From positions 1,116,001 through 1,180,000 of the forward strand of contig NC_022663.1 in assembly GCF_000157895.3 (NCBI RefSeq): DNA of 64,000 nucleotides, read 5' to 3'. Below the pieces are notes generated by a model. That model was not told where the DNA came from. It searched no databases and was given only the letters and a program-made list of their open reading frames with translations. Positions 17,460 through 26,498 of the stretch are shown in pieces; position 1 is the first letter of the stretch; the number at the start of each line of letters is the position of its first letter. Both the position numbers and the translations under genes were made by a program. Origin of the DNA: Mycobacterium kansasii ATCC 12478. GTDB lineage: Bacteria; Actinomycetota; Actinomycetes; Mycobacteriales; Mycobacteriaceae.

Positions 17460-18499
17460 CCGGTGGCCTGCATATAGATCTTGGTGATGCTGCCGGTGCC
17501 CTTGTCGAACAGCTGCGGATCCACTACGTCCCAGCCGCCCAGATCGGCGATTGTCCACAGTTTCGCCGGCACCGGAAACTGCCCGCGAAAGTCGGCGGCC
17601 ACCGCGGGATCGACGGGCCGGAACCCGGACTGCGCCCACAGTTTCTGCGCGGCCGCGGTGTACTGGAAGTTCTTGAATGCCGTCGCGGCGGCAAGGTGGG
17701 AACTACTGGTGACCACCGCCAGCGGATTTTCGATCTTGAACGTCTGCGATGGGATGATGCGCTGGACCGCCTTACCCTGCCGTTCGGTGGCGATGGCCTC
17801 ATTCTCGTAGCTGATCAGCACATCGCCGCTGCCCTGGACAAAGACATCGGTGGCTTCCCGTCCCGATCCGGGACGCAATTTGACGTGTTCGCGCACCAGG
17901 GTGCTGACGTAGTCGATCCCCGCTTGGGTGTTCCGGCCGCCCTCACTCTTGACCGCATAGGGAGCGAGCAGGTTCCATTTGGCCGAACCCGAACTCAGTG
18001 GGCTGGGCGTGATGACCTCCACGCCGGGGCGCAACAGGTCGTCCCAATCCTTGATGTTCTTGGGATTGCCGGCGCGTACCACCAGCGTCACCACCGACCC
18101 GAAGGCAATGCCCTTGGTGGCGTCGGCATTCCAGTCCTTGGAAACCTTGCCGGCCTTGACCAAGCGGGTGATGTCGGGTTCGACGGAGAAATTCACCAGA
18201 TCGGCCGGCTTGCCGTCGACGACACCGCGGGACTGGTCACCGGAGGCCCCGTATGACGTGATCACCTGCACGTCCCTGCCTTCCTCGGAGGCGTTGAACG
18301 CCGGGATCACCGTGCGCCAGCCGGGTTCCGGGGCGGAGTAAGCGACCAGGGTGATGCTGGTGTGCGCGCCGGTGGGCCCGCCGCCGCCGACGACGTCGCT
18401 GGGACCACCGTGACACGCCGCGACGACACCGACGACCAGCGCGAGCACCACCGGGCGGGCAACGGCATGCCGCCACGGGGTCTTCGGCGTCTGTGGCAT
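17456..18499 (-). CDS. subI: sulfate-binding lipoprotein SubI
   Basis: Periplasmic sulfate/thiosulfate-binding protein anchored by lipidation. 347 residues from ATG 18499, with GGAAGG 6 bases upstream. The signal sequence ends in a lipobox (VVGVVAAC, Cys about residue 31). The mature protein has family blocks LVAYSAPEPGWRTVIPAF, SYGASGDQSRGV, PDLVNFS-like ADLVNFSVEPD, and the C-terminal DLGGWDVVDPQLFDKGTGSI. It is the first gene of the importer operon. A leaderless Cys-Cys upstream ORF lies 115 bases before it. It corresponds to Rv2400c. Confidence 0.95.
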   Translation of the reverse strand: MPQTPKTPWRHAVARPVVLALVVGVVAACHGGPSDVVGGGGPTGAHTSITLVAYSAPEPGWRTVIPAFNASEEGRDVQVITSYGASGDQSRGVVDGKPADLVNFSVEPDITRLVKAGKVSKDWNADATKGIAFGSVVTLVVRAGNPKNIKDWDDLLRPGVEVITPSPLSSGSAKWNLLAPYAVKSEGGRNTQAGIDYVSTLVREHVKLRPGSGREATDVFVQGSGDVLISYENEAIATERQGKAVQRIIPSQTFKIENPLAVVTSSSHLAAATAFKNFQYTAAAQKLWAQSGFRPVDPAVAADFRGQFPVPAKLWTIADLGGWDVVDPQLFDKGTGSITKIYMQATG

Positions 18500-18614
18500 T
18501 GGTGGCCTTCCGGGGTGCGGGAGTGGTAAGCGTCGGTCCCGTGGCTGCGGAAGGCGATCGGTCACTAACTGGAGAGCTTCACCAACTCCATGCCAGACCG
18601 CGCACGGGCGGGAG

Positions 18615-18719
18615 TCAGCGACAACAGTGCACGTCGACGGCGGCGCAGATCGCCACAGCCGCAACCACACAGCCGGGCGCGCCATGAGCGCGCCCGGGGC
18701 GATCGGCTACCGCGTGCAT
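18615..18719 (-). CDS. leaderless Cys-Cys upstream ORF (attenuator peptide) of the sulfate importer operon
   Basis: 34-residue ORF: ATG 18719 to TGA 18617-18615. The peptide ends DVHCCR, with a tandem Cys-Cys two codons before the stop and further Cys at positions 17 and 25. A -10 element TAGGCT (18732-18727) ends exactly 7 bases before the A of ATG, the spacing expected if transcription starts on the start codon. It fits the class of leaderless polycysteine upstream ORFs that sense charged tRNA-Cys supply in mycobacteria. Between its stop and subI lies a TGGAG/CTCCA pairing (18570-18574 with 18586-18590). The role is inferred from the pattern and from the sulfate importer downstream. Confidence 0.7.
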   Translation of the reverse strand: MHAVADRPGRAHGAPGCVVAAVAICAAVDVHCCR

Positions 18720-18726
18720 GCCGGGA

Positions 18727-18732
18727 AGCCTA
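18727..18732 (-). promoter_or_regulatory. -10 element of the subI operon promoter
   Basis: TAGGCT on the minus strand (TAnnnT type) lies 7 bases upstream of the ATG of the upstream ORF, predicting a leaderless transcript starting at 18719. No convincing -35 was identified. Confidence 0.5.
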
Positions 18733-18770
18733 ACAGAATCGGCCGCAGTCCCATGTCGAGCGCGCGGCCG

Positions 18771-18848
18771 TTACCGCGTCAGCAACCACATGGCGATCAC
18801 CAGCACCACGAGCGCGACCAGGACCAGGGTGACGTGCGACCGCGGCAT
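18771..18848 (-). CDS. 25-residue single-membrane-helix peptide
   Basis: ATG 18848 to TAA 18771. The peptide consists of a basic start (MPRSHV), one hydrophobic helix (TLVLVALVVLVIAMWLL) and a C-terminal TR. It begins 4 bases after the stop of the small membrane protein upstream, suggesting a two-gene unit. No strong ribosome-binding site is visible; coupling to the upstream gene would be needed. The amphipathic layout is like known small membrane proteins, but nothing proves translation. Confidence 0.35.
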   Translation of the reverse strand: MPRSHVTLVLVALVVLVIAMWLLTR

Positions 18849-18852
18849 CGGC

Positions 18853-19047
18853 TTACTCGGGTGCTTCGTCGGAGTGGCGGATTCGCCGCATCACTTTGAT
18901 GCCCTTGCCGAGCAGGGCATCGAGTACCGCCGCGGTGATGTATGCCAGGCCCAGCACCACCGGCATCACCGCCAACGCCTGCAGCGCGAACGGAAGACCG
19001 GAAAGCCACAGCTCGACGCCGTCCCACCAATTCAGGAATCCGTTCAC
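18853..19047 (-). CDS. small membrane protein, Rv2401A-like
   Basis: 64 residues from GTG 19047 (NGFLNWWDGVELWLSGLPFA). A tryptophan-rich amphipathic start is followed by two hydrophobic stretches (about 18-45, ALQALAVMPVVLGLAYITAAV) and a basic C-terminus (GKGIKVMRRIRH). It resembles the small membrane protein annotated near Rv2401A in Mtb. A longer in-frame version from 19083 would add an unconserved dozen residues. The function is unknown. It lies divergent from the FAD monooxygenase remnant. Confidence 0.65.
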   Translation of the reverse strand: MNGFLNWWDGVELWLSGLPFALQALAVMPVVLGLAYITAAVLDALLGKGIKVMRRIRHSDEAPE

Positions 19048-19110
19048 TGAACACACCCTATTCGGCGCGGCAACCGAATCCAACGTGCCACGATCCGCAC
19101 AAGATCAGGC

Positions 19111-19799
19111 GTGCTCCAGCAGTCGGACGAAACCACGTGTCTGGTCGCCGGCGGTGGGCCGGCAGCCATGATGCTCGGTTTGTCGTTGGCCCGCGCCGGC
19201 GTTGACGTCACGGTGATGGAAATGCACGCCGACCTCCTGCGCGACTTCCGCGGTGCCTTGCATGCCGGCACCTTGCGGCTGCTCGACGAACTGGGGTTGG
19301 GTCGCGGTTCGCCCGGATCCCACATCGCCTGAGCGACACCATCCCGATGGAGTTGCAGGGCCAACCGGTCGAGGTGGACCTGACCCGGCTGCCCAGCCCC
19401 CATCAGCACATCGCTTTGGTGCCGCAGCGGGATCTGCTGGAGTCACTGGCCACTGCCGCGCAGACGGAGCGCACTTTTCGGTTGCTGCGCAGCAGCGAGG
19501 TGACCGGGCTGCTAGGCGGCGACGACGGGTCCTCGGTGTCGACCCGCCGGCCGGCGCGGGTACCGGCGCGCCGGTGAGCACTAACCGCGTCTCCACAAGC
19601 GCTACAACGGGCCATCCATGCCCGTGTGGTCGCGGTCGCAATGACCGGCGCCGACCCGGCGCCGCCGCTGGCCGTCCAGCCGGTGGGCAGGTCACGGCCG
19701 CTACGGCGGGTGCTCGGCTATCTGGTCTCGATCGGTGCGCTATCCGAGCGCGCGCCGGACTACGCGCGGCGCGGCGGCTACATCGCCTCACCTGGATAA
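19111..19799 (+). pseudogene. FAD-dependent monooxygenase, decayed remnant
   Basis: Frame one (GTG 19111 onward) gives an FAD-binding N-terminus: CLVAGGGPAAMMLGLSLARA, then LLRDFRGALHAGTLRLLDEL. It is lost at about 19309 by a one-base shift. The sequence continues in a second frame as FARIPHRLSDTIPMELQGQP and PHQHIALVPQRDLLESLATA until about 19530. A third segment resembles the family C-terminus (RPLRRVLGYLVSIGALSERA, ending at 19799). About half the expected 400 residues are missing. The intact gene would be a flavoprotein aromatic-type hydroxylase with unknown substrate. It precedes treH in the same direction and is not part of the Mtb map here. Confidence 0.7.
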
Positions 19800-19852
19800 C
19801 AGGGCAGCCGAAGTGGTGGACGCGAAGTAGGTCGACAGTTGATGATGACCGC

Positions 19853-21907
19853 ATGGTCCTGCACGCCGAACCCGCAGACGAGGCCGCCGAGGTCGCTGAA
19901 GCCGCCCAGGTCTCTCACGTCACCGACATTCCAGCGTTCCAGGCAGCACCCGTCCCGTCCGTCAAGTCCGACGCGAAGGGCACTTTCACATCCAGCTCAT
20001 CGCTGCGCAATCCGTTTCCACCCATTGCCGATTACGCCTTCCTGTCCGACTGGGAGACGACCTGCCTGATCTCGCCGGCGGGATCGGTGGAGTGGATGTG
20101 TGTGCCCCGGCCGGACTCCCCCAGCGTGTTCGGCGCGATCCTGGACCGCAGCGCGGGCCATTTCCGGCTGGGCCCTTACGGCGTTTCGGTGCCCTCGGCA
20201 CGCCGTTATCTGCCCGGCAGCCTGATCATGGAGACCACGTGGCAGACCCACACCGGCTGGCTGATCGTGCGCGACGCGTTGGTGATGGGGCCGTGGCACG
20301 ACATCGAACGACGATCGCGCACCCACCGACGCACGCCGATGGACTGGGACGCCGAGCACATCCTGCTGCGCACGGTGCGCTGCGTCAGCGGCACGGTCGA
20401 GCTGATGATGAGTTGCGAGCCGGCGTTCGACTACCACCGTCTCGGCGCCACCTGGGAATACTCGGCCAACGCGTACGGTGAGGCGATCGCCCGGGCCAGC
20501 CATCAACCCGACACCCACCCGACGCTGCAGCTGACCACAAACCTGCGGATCGGGCTGGAGGGCCGCGAAGCGCGCGCCCGCACCCGGATGAAGGAAGGCG
20601 ACGACGTATTCGTCGCCCTGAGCTGGACCAAGCATCCGGCGCCGCAGACCTACGAAGAGGCCGCACAGAAGATGTGGCAAACCACCGAGTGCTGGCGGCA
20701 GTGGATCAACATCGGTAATTTCCCCGACCATCCGTGGCGGGCATACCTGCAACGCAGCGCGCTCACGCTGAAAGGGTTGACGTACTCGCCCACCGGCGCG
20801 CTGCTGGCCGCCAGCACCACGTCGCTGCCGGAAACACCGCACGGCGAACGCAACTGGGATTACCGCTACGCCTGGGTCCGCGACTCGACGTTCGCATTGT
20901 GGGGGCTCTACACCCTGGGACTGGACCGCGAAGCCGACGACTTCTTCGCCTTCATCGCCGACGTGTCCGGCGCCAACAACAACGAGCGCCATCCGCTGCA
21001 AGTGATGTACGGCGTGGGCGGCGAGCGCAGCCTGGTCGAAGAGGAACTGCACCACCTGTCCGGCTACGACTACGCGCGTCCGGTCCGGATCGGCAACGGC
21101 GCCTACAACCAGCAGCAGCATGACATTTGGGGCTCGATTCTGGACTCGTTCTACCTGCACGCCAAATCGCGTGAGCAGGTCCCGGAGACGTTGTGGCCGG
21201 TGCTCAAGCGCCAGGTCGAGGAGGCGATCAAGCACTGGCGCGAACCCGACCGCGGCATCTGGGAAGTGCGCGGGGAACCGCAGCACTTCACCTCGTCGAA
21301 GGTGATGTGCTGGGTGGCGCTGGATCGCGGCGCCAAGCTGGCCGCGCGGCAGGGCGAAAAAAGCTATGCCCAGCAATGGCGCCAGATCGCCGAGGAGATC
21401 AAGGCCGACATCCTCGAGCACGGCGTGGACTCCCGCGGCGTGCTGACCCAGCGCTACGGCAGCGACGCCCTCGACGCGTCGCTGCTGCTGGCGGTGCTGA
21501 CCCGGTTCCTGCCACCCGACGACCCGCGGGTGCGCAACACGGTGCTGGCCATCGCCGATGAACTGACCGAGGAAGGCCTGGTGCTGCGGTATCGGGTGCA
21601 CGAGACCGACGACGGCCTGTCCGGTGAAGAAGGCACGTTCACCATCTGCTCGTTCTGGCTGGTGTCGGCGCTGGTAGAGATCGGCGAAGTGGCGCGGGCC
21701 AAACGGCTGTGCGAGAAGCTGCTGTCCTACGCCAGCCCGTTGCACCTCTACGCCGAGGAGATCGAGCCGCGCACCGGGCATCAGCTGGGCAACTTCCCGC
21801 AGGCGTTCACCCATCTGGCGCTGATCAACGCGGTGGTCCACGTGATCCGCGCCGAGGAAGAAGCCGACGGGTCGGGGATGTTCCAGCCGGCCAACGCGCC
21901 CATGTAG
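19853..21907 (+). CDS. treH: trehalase, GH15 family (Rv2402-like)
   Basis: Hydrolyses trehalose to glucose; mycobacterial GH15 enzymes of this type were shown to be trehalases. 684 residues from ATG 19853 (MVLHAEPADEAAE), which matches the Mtb start; the much longer open frame is only read-through from the dead monooxygenase. A GH15 N-terminal beta domain (FLSDWETTCLISPAGSVEWM) precedes the (alpha/alpha)6 barrel. Barrel motifs are RNWDYRYAWVRDSTFALWGL (about 335), GNGAYNQQQHDIWGSILDSF, and the catalytic-region YAEEIEPRTGHQLGNFPQAF near the end. It converges on the lppR remnant and lepA. Confidence 0.92.
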   Translation: MVLHAEPADEAAEVAEAAQVSHVTDIPAFQAAPVPSVKSDAKGTFTSSSSLRNPFPPIADYAFLSDWETTCLISPAGSVEWMCVPRPDSPSVFGAILDRSAGHFRLGPYGVSVPSARRYLPGSLIMETTWQTHTGWLIVRDALVMGPWHDIERRSRTHRRTPMDWDAEHILLRTVRCVSGTVELMMSCEPAFDYHRLGATWEYSANAYGEAIARASHQPDTHPTLQLTTNLRIGLEGREARARTRMKEGDDVFVALSWTKHPAPQTYEEAAQKMWQTTECWRQWINIGNFPDHPWRAYLQRSALTLKGLTYSPTGALLAASTTSLPETPHGERNWDYRYAWVRDSTFALWGLYTLGLDREADDFFAFIADVSGANNNERHPLQVMYGVGGERSLVEEELHHLSGYDYARPVRIGNGAYNQQQHDIWGSILDSFYLHAKSREQVPETLWPVLKRQVEEAIKHWREPDRGIWEVRGEPQHFTSSKVMCWVALDRGAKLAARQGEKSYAQQWRQIAEEIKADILEHGVDSRGVLTQRYGSDALDASLLLAVLTRFLPPDDPRVRNTVLAIADELTEEGLVLRYRVHETDDGLSGEEGTFTICSFWLVSALVEIGEVARAKRLCEKLLSYASPLHLYAEEIEPRTGHQLGNFPQAFTHLALINAVVHVIRAEEEADGSGMFQPANAPM

Positions 21908-21929
21908 GCGGTGTCGGGCGAGTTTCGCG

Positions 21930-21989
21930 GCGAGCAGACACATAATCGCGCAATTCCGACGGAATTCGTGCGATTCCGCGTCTGCTCGC
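21930..21989. terminator. 60-base inverted repeat after treH, possible bidirectional terminator
   Basis: Arms GCGAGCAGAC (21930-21939) and GTCTGCTCGC (21980-21989) are perfect complements. Inside them ATCGC/GCGAT and ATTCC/GGAAT pair as well, forming a long interrupted hairpin. It lies between convergent treH and the lppR/lepA side. The GCGAGCAGAC-type sequence resembles a motif common in mycobacterial intergenic DNA. Confidence 0.5.
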
Positions 21990-22003
21990 GGGCGAGACCG
22001 GTG

Positions 22004-22300
22004 TCAGCTGCCCCACATTTCGCTGGCCGTGTTTTGGACCGGCGCGCGGCGATAGGGACCCTGCTGCATCATGTGGACGACACCTAGGCAGTCGGCGGGC
22101 AGGGCCGATAGGCGGTCTGGAACGGCTGGTTCAGCAACATCGCCAAAGCGGTGCCGTCAATCATGGCGTGCTTGATAACTGGGCCCGTCAGCGCATGCGG
22201 CACGATGTTCGGCGCCGGTCCCGCATTGCCGCCGGTCGTTGCGGTGCACCCGCTCGACAGACCACGGCCAACAACGTGGCGGCCACCAAGCACCACCGGT
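22004..22300 (-). pseudogene. lppR: lipoprotein lppR remnant
   Basis: In Mtb lppR lies between trehalase and lepA. Here the minus strand keeps a lipobox-like GLSSGC followed by NAGPAPNIVPHALTGPVIKH and DGTALAMLLNQPF (about 22260-22130). A block is then deleted, and a segment resembling the next part of LppR (DCLGVVHMMQQGPYRRAPVQ) appears in another frame, ending at TGA 22006-22004. The remaining two thirds of the protein are absent. There is no usable start codon or ribosome-binding site. The assignment rests on recalled similarity to LppR. Confidence 0.65.
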
Positions 22301-22303
22301 TTG

Positions 22304-24247
<1,944 letters not shown>

Positions 24248-24282
24248 AATCGCGCGTTCCCGCGCGCGACTATGCTGCCAAC

Positions 24283-24894
24283 ATGGCGTCCGCCCGGAAG
24301 TCACAGTGGAAGACGTTCCAGCGCTTCACCGAGAATTTAGGGAACCTGGTGTTCAACGAGGCTCCCAAGGCAGTGCGTCAACTACAGAATTCGCAGGCCG
24401 TGCTGCAGGAGCTTCAGCGTGCGGTGAAAATCACCGCAAACATCATGGCGATGGGCCTCCCGCCGCCACCCCAGGAGATCGCCGCCGGCCGCCCGGTGAC
24501 CAGCACCAGCTTTCCCACCGCACAGCGGGCGCGCAGGCTGGTCTACGCCCCTGACCTCGATGGCCGGGCCGGCCCGGGGGAAATCGTGTGGACGTGGGTG
24601 GTCTACGAAGACGACCCGACCCGCGGCAAGGACCGGCCGGTGCTTGTCGTCGGCCGTAACCGCAATGTGTTGCTGGGGCTCATGCTGTCCGTCCGGGAAG
24701 ACCGCGCCGCCGATCGCGACTGGGTCGGAATCGGTTCCGGTGATTGGGATTACGAGGGTAAGCAGAGCTGGGTCCGGCTGGACCGGGTGCTCGACGTGCC
24801 GGAGGAAAGCATCCGCCGGGAAGGGGCGATCCTGCCCCGCGACACCTTCGATGTGGTCGCCGCCCGGCTGCGCACCGAATACGCCTGGCGTTAA
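24283..24894 (+). CDS. PemK/MazF-like domain protein (Rv2405-like)
   Basis: 203 residues from ATG 24283. The N-terminal half is basic and helical, possibly a coiled coil (AVRQLQNSQAVLQELQRAVK, about 30-50). The C-terminal half (from about residue 98) has the PemK/MazF-like SH3-fold pattern GEIVWTWVVYEDDPTRGKDR, then PVLVVGRNRNVLLGLML. No antitoxin gene is adjacent: upstream is divergent lepA, downstream a convergent CBS protein. It is therefore either a solitary RNase-like toxin relative or a fold user with another function. It corresponds to Rv2405. Confidence 0.75.
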   Translation: MASARKSQWKTFQRFTENLGNLVFNEAPKAVRQLQNSQAVLQELQRAVKITANIMAMGLPPPPQEIAAGRPVTSTSFPTAQRARRLVYAPDLDGRAGPGEIVWTWVVYEDDPTRGKDRPVLVVGRNRNVLLGLMLSVREDRAADRDWVGIGSGDWDYEGKQSWVRLDRVLDVPEESIRREGAILPRDTFDVVAARLRTEYAWR

Positions 24895-24915
24895 GACCAG
24901 CTCGCGACCGTAACG

Positions 24916-24949
24916 CCACGGCGAAAATCCACGCGATTTTTCGCCGTGG
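24916..24949. terminator. hairpin between convergent genes, bidirectional terminator candidate
   Basis: Perfect 12-base arms CCACGGCGAAAA (24916-24927) and TTTTCGCCGTGG (24938-24949) with a 10-base loop sit midway between the stops of the PemK-like gene (plus) and the CBS gene (minus). There is no long U tract beyond the stem. Confidence 0.6.
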
Positions 24950-24985
24950 TGTTCCGCTGGCTGAAGTCTCAGGCCGGCGGCCTGA

Positions 24986-25414
24986 CTAGCCCTGCGTGAT
25001 GTAGGACTGCAGCTGCTGCTGTTCGGCCTCGAGTTCCTGCATCCGGGTCTTCACCACATCACCGATGCTGACGATGCCGATGAGCTTTTTCCCGTCCAGC
25101 ACCGGTACGTGGCGCACCCGATTGTTGGTCATCAGCACGCTCAGGCTGTCTACCGTGTCCGATTTCGTGCAGGTGGCCACGGCGCTGGTCATGATCTTGG
25201 AGACCGGACGAGACAACACGCTGGCGCCGTGGGTGTGCAACTGGCGTACCACGTCGCGTTCCGACACGATGCCGACCACCCCTTCCGCGCCGACCACCAC
25301 CATCGCGCCGATGTTCTGCTCAGCCAGACCGGCAAGCAGTTCCCGCACTGTCGCGTCGGGATTGATCGTCACCACCGCCGCCCCCTTGTTCCGCAAGACG
25401 TCCGCGATCCGCAT
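24986..25414 (-). CDS. CBS-domain protein (Rv2406c-like)
   Basis: 142 residues from ATG 25414 (MRIADVLRNKG) with GGGAGG 6 bases upstream; an in-frame extension to 25486 is unsupported. It consists of two CBS domains: about 8-60 (VTINPDATVRELLAGLAE, GIVSERDVVRQL) and about 72-125 (TSAVATCTKSDTVDSLSVLM, GIVSIGDVVK). These form a Bateman module that usually binds adenosyl ligands. The C-terminus is Gln-rich (ELEAEQQQLQSYITQG). No catalytic domain is attached. It is divergent from the RNase Z gene and corresponds to Rv2406c. Confidence 0.85.
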   Translation of the reverse strand: MRIADVLRNKGAAVVTINPDATVRELLAGLAEQNIGAMVVVGAEGVVGIVSERDVVRQLHTHGASVLSRPVSKIMTSAVATCTKSDTVDSLSVLMTNNRVRHVPVLDGKKLIGIVSIGDVVKTRMQELEAEQQQLQSYITQG

Positions 25415-25563
25415 TGAGGCCTCCCGCCGGTAGTGACCCGATTCACACCAGGCTACGGCTAACTTGCGCGGCGGGAAAGCCGCCACCCCTACACGACGTG
25501 GCCCGCCGCGCGAATCGCCGGGTTGCGCCGCCGCGCACGGTCCCGGCTGGTAAGGATGTGGCC

Positions 25564-26406
25564 ATGATCGAGATCACCTTGCTTGGCACCGGCAGCCCCA
25601 TTCCCGATCCGAACCGCGCCGGGCCGGCCACCTTGGTGCGGGCCGACGGACAGGTGTTCTTGATCGATTGCGGGCGCGGTGTTCTGCAGCGCGCGGCCGC
25701 CGTCGGCGTGGGCGCGGCCGGCTTGTCGGCCCTGCTGATCACCCATCTGCACAGCGACCACATCGCCGAGCTCGGCGACGTGATCATCACCAACTGGGTC
25801 ACCAACTTCGCTCCTGCTGCCCCGCCGCTGCAGATCATCGGGCCGCCGGGCACCGCCGAGGTGGTGGCGGCGACGCTGCGGGCCTTCGGGCACGACATCG
25901 GCTACCGCATCGCCCACCACGCCGATCTCGACGCACCGCCGCCGGTCGAGGTCCACGAATACACAGAAGGCACCGTATGGGACCGCGAGGGTGTGACGAT
26001 TCGGGTGGCGCCCACCGATCACCGGCCGGTGGCGCCGACGATCGGGTTCCGGATCGAATCCGGCGGTGTTTCGGTGGTGCTGGCTGGCGACACCGTGCCG
26101 TGCGCCAGCCTGGACGAGCTGGCCGCCGGCGCAGACGCCTTGGTGCACACCGTTATTCGAAAGGACATCCTGGCGCATGTTCCGCAGCAGCGGGTCAAAG
26201 ACGTCTGCGACTACCACTCGTCGGTGCAGGAGGCTGCGGCGACCGCCAACCGCGCCGGGGTGGGGACCTTGGTGATGACGCACTACGTGCCGGCCATCAT
26301 CGCAGGGCAGGAGGACCAGTGGCGGGCTTTGGCCGCGACCGAGTTCAGCGGAACGATCGAGCTCGGCGACGACCTGCACCGAGTCGAGGTGCACCCGCGG
26401 CGATAG
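25564..26406 (+). CDS. rnz: ribonuclease Z (metallo-beta-lactamase fold)
   Basis: 280 residues from ATG 25564, with TAAGGA upstream. The beta-lactamase-fold zinc motif HLHSDH (about residues 62-67) and later ligands (GDTVPC, near 173) and THYVPA near the C-terminus fit RNase Z, which trims tRNA 3' ends. It is shorter than the 300+ residue E. coli/B. subtilis enzymes and lacks an obvious long flexible arm, as in the Mtb homolog Rv2407. It could also be an arylsulfatase-like relative, but the N-terminal LGTGSPIPDPNRAGPATLV favours RNase Z. Confidence 0.85.
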   Translation: MIEITLLGTGSPIPDPNRAGPATLVRADGQVFLIDCGRGVLQRAAAVGVGAAGLSALLITHLHSDHIAELGDVIITNWVTNFAPAAPPLQIIGPPGTAEVVAATLRAFGHDIGYRIAHHADLDAPPPVEVHEYTEGTVWDREGVTIRVAPTDHRPVAPTIGFRIESGGVSVVLAGDTVPCASLDELAAGADALVHTVIRKDILAHVPQQRVKDVCDYHSSVQEAAATANRAGVGTLVMTHYVPAIIAGQEDQWRALAATEFSGTIELGDDLHRVEVHPRR

Positions 26407-26498
26407 CGTGTCCGTAATGCACGGACTTGGGCTCATATCGCGATAGGATCCAGTCCCCGACCAGTGGTCTTGATCTCGCTCGATCTCAGGGGTGCGGC

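Noticed and set aside
19253..19852. Extension of trehalase to an 884-residue protein
   Set aside because: The first 200 codons are an unrelated frame of the dead monooxygenase; the conserved trehalase start is ATG 19853.
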